This document shows positions 59,422-64,000 of a stretch of DNA of 64,000 nucleotides, piece by piece. Origin of the DNA: Amycolatopsis sp. FBCC-B4732 (GTDB taxonomy: Bacteria > Actinomycetota > Actinomycetes > Mycobacteriales > Pseudonocardiaceae); assembly GCF_023008405.1 (NCBI RefSeq), contig NZ_CP095376.1, forward strand, positions 7,854,501-7,918,500, given 5' to 3'. Every line of letters begins with the position of its first letter. Positions within the stretch are counted from its first letter, which is position 1. A model generated the notes under the pieces. That model did not search any database. It was not told the origin of the DNA and saw only the letters and a list, made by a program, of their open reading frames with translations. Made by a program: the position numbers and the translations under genes.

Positions 59422-60372
59422 GTGCATGCCACCAGCACGGTTCAGGCCGCGAACTCATCCGTAGCGACGCCGGTGCCCCCGACGTCGGACAGCAAGACGT
59501 TCGCGCGCGCCTTCGCCGACATCAAGGCCGGTTTCTCCGCCCGCGAGCTGTGGGGTCACCTCGGCTGGCAGGACATCAAGCAGCGGTACCGCCGGTCGGT
59601 GATCGGGCCCTTCTGGATCACGATCAGCCAGGCGGTCCTCGCGCTCGGGCTCGGGCTGCTCTACTCGCAGCTGTTCAAGCTGCCCGTCGAGGTGTTCCTG
59701 CCCTACATCTCCACCGGCTTCATCATCTGGGGCTTCATCAGCGGCTGCCTGTCCGAGGGCATGGAAACGTTCATCACGAACGAGGGGCTGATCAAGCAGC
59801 TCCCGGCACCGCTGAGCGTCTACATGCTGCGCACGGTGTGGCGGCAGACGCTGATGCTGGCCCACAACATGATCGTCTACGTGGTCGTACTGGTGATCTT
59901 CTTCGGCGCCCTCAGCAAGCAGTACTCGCTGCTGGGCAACGGCCTGTGCATCCCCGACCACATCTGTCACCCCGGCCTCAGCTGGAACATCCTGCTGGCC
60001 ATCCCCGGTTTCCTGCTCCTGGCGGTCAACGCCGCCTGGGTGACCCTGCTGTTCGGCATCATCTCGACCCGCTTCCGCGACATCCCGCAGGTGATCAACT
60101 CGCTGATCCAGCTGCTGTTCTACGGCACGCCGATCGTCTGGCCGGTGGACCAGCTGATGAGCGGCGGATCCCGGGAAGGCGTTTCGTGGATCCTGCCGAT
60201 CGTGAAGGCGAACCCGCTCTACCACTTCATGCAGGTGGTCCGCGCGCCGTTGCTGGGCCAGGAGTTCTCCGTGGAGAACTGGATCGTGGTCGGTGCCATC
60301 ACCGTCGTCGGGTGGGCGCTCGCGCTCGTCGCGATGCGCAATTACCGTGCCCGCGTCTCCTATTGGGTGTGA
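59422..60372 (+). CDS. wzm: Galactan ABC exporter permease Wzm (RfbD, Rv3783-like)
   Basis: This 316-residue ABC-2-type permease has six membrane spans and the polysaccharide-export signature: WGHLGWQDIKQRYRRSVIGPFWITISQ (key part RYRRSVIGPFWIT), FIIWGFISGCLSEGMETFI, ISTRFRDIPQVINSLIQLLFYGTPI and ILPIVKANPLYHFMQVVRAPLLG. It closely resembles mycobacterial RfbD/Rv3783. With Wzt it exports lipid-linked galactan for arabinogalactan assembly. Start is GTG. wzt begins 3 bases after its stop. It is divergent from the GT29-like gene. Confidence 0.93.
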   Translation: MHATSTVQAANSSVATPVPPTSDSKTFARAFADIKAGFSARELWGHLGWQDIKQRYRRSVIGPFWITISQAVLALGLGLLYSQLFKLPVEVFLPYISTGFIIWGFISGCLSEGMETFITNEGLIKQLPAPLSVYMLRTVWRQTLMLAHNMIVYVVVLVIFFGALSKQYSLLGNGLCIPDHICHPGLSWNILLAIPGFLLLAVNAAWVTLLFGIISTRFRDIPQVINSLIQLLFYGTPIVWPVDQLMSGGSREGVSWILPIVKANPLYHFMQVVRAPLLGQEFSVENWIVVGAITVVGWALALVAMRNYRARVSYWV

Positions 60373-60375
60373 CAC

Positions 60376-61191
60376 ATGGTTTCCATTGACGTTCACAACG
60401 CGTACGTCGACTTCCCGATCTTCGATGCGAAGACGCGGTCGATGAAGAAGCAGGTCCTCGGCAAGGTCGGCGGCAAGATCGGCACCGACACCAAGGTCCC
60501 GATCATCGAAGCCCTGCACGACGTGACCCTCAACCTGCGGGAAGGCGACCGCGTCGGGCTGGTCGGGCACAACGGCGCCGGCAAGTCCACGCTGCTGCGG
60601 CTGCTCGCCGGGATCTACGAGCCGACCCGCGGCTCGTCGCGGATCAAGGGCAAGATCGCACCGGTCTTCGACCTCGGCATCGGCATGGACCCGGAGATCT
60701 CCGGCGTCGAGAACATCATCATCCGCGGCCTCTTCCTCGGCATGACCGCCAAGGAGATGGAGAAGCGGGTCGACGACATCGCGGAGTTCACCGAACTCGG
60801 CGACTACCTGCAGATGCCGCTGCGGACGTACTCCACGGGCATGCGCGTGCGGCTCGCACTGGGCGTGGTCACGTCGATCGACCCGGAGATCCTGATCCTC
60901 GACGAGGGCATCGGCGCGGTCGACGCGGCGTTCCTCAACAAGGCGCGCGACCGCCTCAAGGACCTCGTGAAGCGCTCGGGCATCCTGGTCTTCGCCAGCC
61001 ACTCCGACGAGTTCCTGTTCGAGCTGTGCGACTCGGCGATCTGGATGGACGAAGGTCACCTCAAGCAACAGGGCACGCTGCGCGACGTCCTCACCGGGTA
61101 CAAGGGCCGCGACCCGTTCGCGGACATGAGCCAGGAAACGCTGCAGCGCCTCGGCATCGAGCCGGTGGCGACGACGAACGGCGGCGAATGA
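60376..61191 (+). CDS. wzt: Galactan ABC exporter ATPase Wzt (RfbE, Rv3781-like)
   Basis: This 271-residue ATPase has Walker A GHNGAGKST (65-72, Lys70), Q-loop region FDLGIGMDPEISGVENI, signature YSTGMRVRL, Walker B ILILDEGIGAVD, and His in FASHSDE. No C-terminal carbohydrate-binding domain is present, as in RfbE/Rv3781 rather than O8/O9 Wzt. The N-terminal VHNAYVDFPIFDAKTRSMKK segment is characteristic of the family. It couples to glfT1 through an ATGA overlap. Confidence 0.94.
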   Translation: MVSIDVHNAYVDFPIFDAKTRSMKKQVLGKVGGKIGTDTKVPIIEALHDVTLNLREGDRVGLVGHNGAGKSTLLRLLAGIYEPTRGSSRIKGKIAPVFDLGIGMDPEISGVENIIIRGLFLGMTAKEMEKRVDDIAEFTELGDYLQMPLRTYSTGMRVRLALGVVTSIDPEILILDEGIGAVDAAFLNKARDRLKDLVKRSGILVFASHSDEFLFELCDSAIWMDEGHLKQQGTLRDVLTGYKGRDPFADMSQETLQRLGIEPVATTNGGE

Positions 61192-62099
61192 TGGTCAGCG
61201 AGACCCGGCAGCTGCCCGACGGCGCGGTCGTCGGCGTGGTCGTCACGCGGCACCGGCGCGAGCTGCTCGCGGACTCGCTGAAGGTCATCGCGGCCCAGAC
61301 GCGGCCGGTCGACCACCTCGTGGTGGTCGACAACGGGCCGGACGACTCGGCCCGCGAAGTCGTCGAGAACTACCCGCTGCCGAGCACGTACCTGCCGTCG
61401 CACCGCAACCTCGGTGGCGCCGGCGGGTTCGCGCTGGGCATGCTGCACGCGCTTTCGCTGGGCGCGGAGTGGGTCTGGCTGGCCGACGACGACGGGCGCC
61501 CGGCCGACGAGAACGTGCTCGCGATCCTGCTGGAGGAAGCGGAAAAGCGCGGGCTGGCCGAGATTTCGCCGGTGGTGTCCAACATCGACGCCCCGGACAA
61601 GCTCGCGTTCCCGCTGCGCCGCGGCCTGACGTGGAAGCGGTCGCAGTCCGAGCTGGGCGTGGACTTCCTGCCCGGCATCGCTTCCCTGATGAACGGCGCG
61701 CTCTTCCGGGCGTCCACTTTGGACGTCGTCGGCGTGCCGGACCTGCGCCTGTTCTTCCGCGGCGACGAGGTCGAGCTGCACCGCCGGCTGGCCCGCTCGG
61801 GGCTGCCGTTCGGCACGTCGCTGAAGACGAAGTACCTGCACCCGGACGGCTCGGACGAGTTCAAGCCGATGCTGGGCGGCAAGTTCCACGCGCAGGACCC
61901 GGAGAACGAGGTCAAGCGGTACTACACCTACCGCAACCGCGGGTACCTGTTGTCCCAGCCGGGGATGCGCAAGATCGGCGCGCTGGAGATCGTCCGGTTC
62001 GGACTGTACTTCGTGGGCGTGAAGCGGGACCCGAAGGCCTTCCTGCAGTGGCTGAAGCTGGTCCGGCAGGGCCGCGCGGAGAAGTTCTTCCGCTACTGA
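61188..62099 (+). CDS. glfT1: Galactofuranosyltransferase GlfT1
   Basis: This 303-residue GT2-fold enzyme has VVGVVVTRHRRELLADSLKVI, VVDNGPDDSA, HRNLGGAGGFALGMLHAL and the metal/UDP motif WLADDDGRPADEN. Two later segments are SLMNGALFRASTLDVVGVPDLRLFFRGDEVELHRRL (key part LFFRGDEVELHRRL) and the C-terminal YTYRNRGYLL. It matches mycobacterial GlfT1 (Rv3782), which adds the first two galactofuranose units to decaprenyl-PP-GlcNAc-Rha in arabinogalactan synthesis. The ATG overlaps the wzt stop; a second ATG follows at once. The genome should thus make a galactan wall polymer. Confidence 0.92.
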   Translation: MMVSETRQLPDGAVVGVVVTRHRRELLADSLKVIAAQTRPVDHLVVVDNGPDDSAREVVENYPLPSTYLPSHRNLGGAGGFALGMLHALSLGAEWVWLADDDGRPADENVLAILLEEAEKRGLAEISPVVSNIDAPDKLAFPLRRGLTWKRSQSELGVDFLPGIASLMNGALFRASTLDVVGVPDLRLFFRGDEVELHRRLARSGLPFGTSLKTKYLHPDGSDEFKPMLGGKFHAQDPENEVKRYYTYRNRGYLLSQPGMRKIGALEIVRFGLYFVGVKRDPKAFLQWLKLVRQGRAEKFFRY

Positions 62100-62113
62100 G
62101 CTTCATCCGGCGA

Positions 62114-62144
62114 AAAAGGGCCCCTTTCTTCCCGGGGCCCTTTT
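62114..62144. terminator. Rho-independent terminator after glfT1
   Basis: AAAAGGGCCCC (62114-62124) pairs with GGGGCCCTTTT (62134-62144) around a 9-base loop. A and T runs on both sides let it serve both convergent genes. Confidence 0.9.
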
Positions 62145-62155
62145 CCGTCACGTCT

Positions 62156-63643
62156 CTATTCGCCGATGACGGGCGGCGCGGTGCGCAGGTCGGTGCCGAA
62201 GACCTCGTCGGGGTCACCCTCGACCAGGTACGTCGGGCGCGAATGCTCGGTGTCCTCGTCACCCTCGCCCTTCTGGCCACGGCCCATGGCACCGCCGGCG
62301 CCCATCCCGCCGCGACCGGCCGCACCACCAGCGCCGAGCCCGCCCATCCCGCGTCCGGCGGCGGCTTCGGCCGCACCGATCCCGCCGGGCCGCGCGGCCC
62401 CCGAGGCGGCACCCGCGCCGGTCGCGCTGCCGGCCCCCGAGCCACCAGGCCCGAACCCACCGGCCCCGCGGCCGCCACCGCCGCCGCCGACCTTGGAGTT
62501 GTAGGCCTCGTCCCCGCCGAAGTTCATCCCGCCGCCCATCGGCATCGGGCTCATCGGCGGCATGCCCCCGAACTGCTGGTTCGGGTTCGTCGTCGACCCG
62601 CCGGGAACCGAACCGGGCGTGAAGCCCGACGGCGTGGTCGTACCGGCCGGCAGCAGCCCCGCACCGGTGGTCGAGCCGGGCCCGGAGAACTGCGGCGTCC
62701 CGGTGGTGCCGGGGATGTTGCCGGTGGTGAAGTTGTTCGTGCCGCCACCCGGCATGTTCACCGAGTGCCCACCCGGCGTGTTCACGCCCGACGGGGTGTT
62801 GATGCCGTTCTTGTCCCCGGTGCCGTTGGGGTCGTCGCTGCCCCCACCGGTGCTGAAGCTGGGCGGAGGCGCGAAGGCGGGCTGCTTCGACGCGGCCTCG
62901 TAGAGGTTCTTGTCGTAGGTCGCCATGACCCCGGCGGCCTGGTCGTGCGCCGCCTGGCTGTCCTTCTGCTTCTGGATCGACTTGTCGACGTTGTCGGCCA
63001 GGTTGAAGGGGTTCGAGGTCGCCCAGGAGCCGAACTCGTCCTTCCAGCTGAACGGAATGGGCGCCGGCATGGAGTTCTTCGCCGTCGACGCGGCCTGCCC
63101 CTGGTCGTAGATGGTCTCCGAGGCGAGCTTCGCGTTCTGCGAGTTGGCGTCGGACCACTTGCTGAGGCTGGTGAAGTACTGCTGCGCGTTCTCGGCGGCG
63201 CCGCCTTCCCAGGTGCCCTTGGAAGCGTTGACGGCGGAGTTCATCGACTGGGCGAACTTGTCGAAGACCTGGTGAACCTCATGGTAGGCGGTCGAAACGT
63301 CGGAGACCTGCTGGACGTCGAGGTTGCTCTCCAGGTACTCCTTGAGCTGCTCGTGCTTGTTGCCCTTGTAGTCCGCGTTCGGCGCGTGCAGCCCCTGGAC
63401 GTATTCGACCTTGCGGCCGTCGGTGGCGGCCTTGATGTTCTTTTGGCTGATCTGCTCTTCCTGGTTCTTCGCGTTGATCTGCGCGAAGAACCTCTGGATG
63501 TAGCCGAACAACCCGCTGTCGGGGCCGTAGCCCTCCTCATTCACCTTGTGCATGAGGTACTCGTGGCGCTCCTGCGGTGGCATGGCCTCGATTTTTTCCA
63601 CCGGCAGATCGGGAGTCCGCGGAAACTTTCCTGGTGTGGTCAT
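62156..63643 (-). CDS. PPE-like/WXG-type secretion substrate with Gly-rich tail
   Basis: This 495-residue protein has an N-terminal helical domain (about 1-250) with a turn KGTWEGGAAENAQQYF: the W-x-G of type VII secretion substrates, with helices on both sides (VSTAYHEVHQVFDKFAQSMNSAVNAS). A long low-complexity tail follows, first Pro/Thr/Gly/Asn-rich (265-400), then almost pure Gly/Ala (405-465). It closes with an acidic DEDTEHSRPTYLVEGDPDEVFGTDLRTAPPVIGE, whose key part TYLVEGDPDEVFG is common to actinobacterial PPE-domain proteins. Such proteins are expected to leave the cell through an ESX-like system. GGGGGAG precedes the ATG; the upstream DUF3558 gene ends 11 bases earlier, so they are one operon. 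Confidence 0.82.
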   Translation of the reverse strand: MTTPGKFPRTPDLPVEKIEAMPPQERHEYLMHKVNEEGYGPDSGLFGYIQRFFAQINAKNQEEQISQKNIKAATDGRKVEYVQGLHAPNADYKGNKHEQLKEYLESNLDVQQVSDVSTAYHEVHQVFDKFAQSMNSAVNASKGTWEGGAAENAQQYFTSLSKWSDANSQNAKLASETIYDQGQAASTAKNSMPAPIPFSWKDEFGSWATSNPFNLADNVDKSIQKQKDSQAAHDQAAGVMATYDKNLYEAASKQPAFAPPPSFSTGGGSDDPNGTGDKNGINTPSGVNTPGGHSVNMPGGGTNNFTTGNIPGTTGTPQFSGPGSTTGAGLLPAGTTTPSGFTPGSVPGGSTTNPNQQFGGMPPMSPMPMGGGMNFGGDEAYNSKVGGGGGGRGAGGFGPGGSGAGSATGAGAASGAARPGGIGAAEAAAGRGMGGLGAGGAAGRGGMGAGGAMGRGQKGEGDEDTEHSRPTYLVEGDPDEVFGTDLRTAPPVIGE

Positions 63644-63654
63644 CTGAACTCCCC

Positions 63655-64000
63655 CTACGCCTTGGGCAGCTTCGGCTCGACGGCCTTCGTCGCCACTTCT
63701 TCGGCGACTTGGCAAGCCTTCTCGACCGTCTTCACGGAGATGACGTTCACGTCGACGCGCGACTTGTCGCCCACCCCGAGGGCAACGGTGCAGCCGAGCG
63801 GCGTGGTGCTCGACGCTTCCTTGGCCTTGCGGCCGTTCACGTCGATGTCCTTGACGCCATTGCCCGTGTCGTTGACCGAGTCGAGCGGGGCGTCGTCACG
63901 GATGCCCACGTTGATAGTCATGCTTTCTTCGCTCGCGTCGGTGACGTTGTGCCGGTAACTGCACAAGCGGGCGCCGCCGAGCTTCTTCTCTTCGGGGGCC
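63655..64000 (-). CDS. DUF3558-family lipoprotein, C-terminal part
   Basis: The start is beyond the right edge; 115 codons are visible. The readable part includes a Cys followed by the SYRHNV strand, VNDTGNGVKDIDVNGRKAKEAS, then TTPLGCTVALGVGDKSRVDVNVI and VEKACQVAEEVATKAVEPKLP. The two late cysteines and the NGR-x-A turn are the pattern of the DUF3558 family, lipoproteins that pair with PPE-like or ESX genes in Pseudonocardiaceae and mycobacteria. The lipobox itself is out of view. It is co-transcribed with the PPE-like gene. Confidence 0.8.
   Translation of the reverse strand, partial: APEEKKLGGARLCSYRHNVTDASEESMTINVGIRDDAPLDSVNDTGNGVKDIDVNGRKAKEASSTTPLGCTVALGVGDKSRVDVNVISVKTVEKACQVAEEVATKAVEPKLPKA

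Overview
The window is GC-rich, codon-biased actinobacterial chromosomal DNA. The gene content (bpa, an SsgA-like protein, wzm-wzt-glfT1 galactan genes, a PPE/WXG-type secretion substrate, a DUF3558 lipoprotein, DasR-type operators) points to a filamentous mycolata relative, most likely Pseudonocardiaceae such as Amycolatopsis. No rRNA, phage, transposase or CRISPR array is visible. Many genes have a TANNNT box ending 6-7 nt before the start codon, so leaderless transcription looks common.

Layout. 1-2.7 kb: end of a hydrogenase-maturation-type protease, then a divergent dgdR/dgdA pair (dialkylglycine decarboxylase and its LysR regulator). 2.7-6.5 kb: two translationally coupled CBM2-GH18 chitinases behind a long control region with two DasR-like sites and a cluster of GTGCAC hexamers. 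6.5-10.3 kb: an unknown two-gene membrane/HTH locus, a DUF4097 protein, a MerR-HEAT fusion and a HEAT protein. 10.4-10.6 kb: tRNA-Arg and tRNA-Ser. 10.7-23.4 kb: housekeeping and mixed metabolism (lysyl-PG synthase-like protein, acetoacetyl-CoA synthetase, dienelactone-hydrolase-like protein, HisC/Pat aminotransferase, TauE exporter, regulators, methyltransferase, adenylate cyclase, FabH, Lrp). 23.4-25.3 kb: two neighbouring genes each broken by a one-base frameshift. 25.4-34.1 kb: SsgA-like protein, secreted S1 protease, large LuxR regulator, a membrane protein behind a perfect palindrome, a LytTR response regulator with an unusual N-terminus and a degenerate LytS-like kinase, and a G1 peptidase. 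34.2-39.4 kb: NMT1/SsuA-type ABC transporter divergent from a CitA/CitB-type two-component system. 39.4-48.2 kb: assorted enzymes and secreted peptidases, with tRNA-Ser(UGA).

48.3-62.1 kb is the most interesting part. Quinone oxidoreductase, a lysine-less cysteine-desulfurase-fold protein and bpa occur in the order known from Mycobacterium tuberculosis Rv3777-Rv3778c-Rv3780, and wzm, wzt and glfT1 (Rv3783, Rv3781, Rv3782 homologues) follow. Between bpa and wzm sits an 8-kb block with a complete pseudaminic acid type pathway (pseB, pseC, pseH, pseG, pseI and an SpsF/PseF-type cytidylyltransferase), a coiled-coil protein, an epoxide hydrolase, and a protein carrying all the recognisable motifs of eukaryotic-type GT29 sialyltransferases. 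Together these suggest synthesis, CMP activation and transfer of a nonulosonic acid onto an envelope glycan beside the galactan export machinery. The window ends with a PPE-like secreted protein and a partial DUF3558 lipoprotein.
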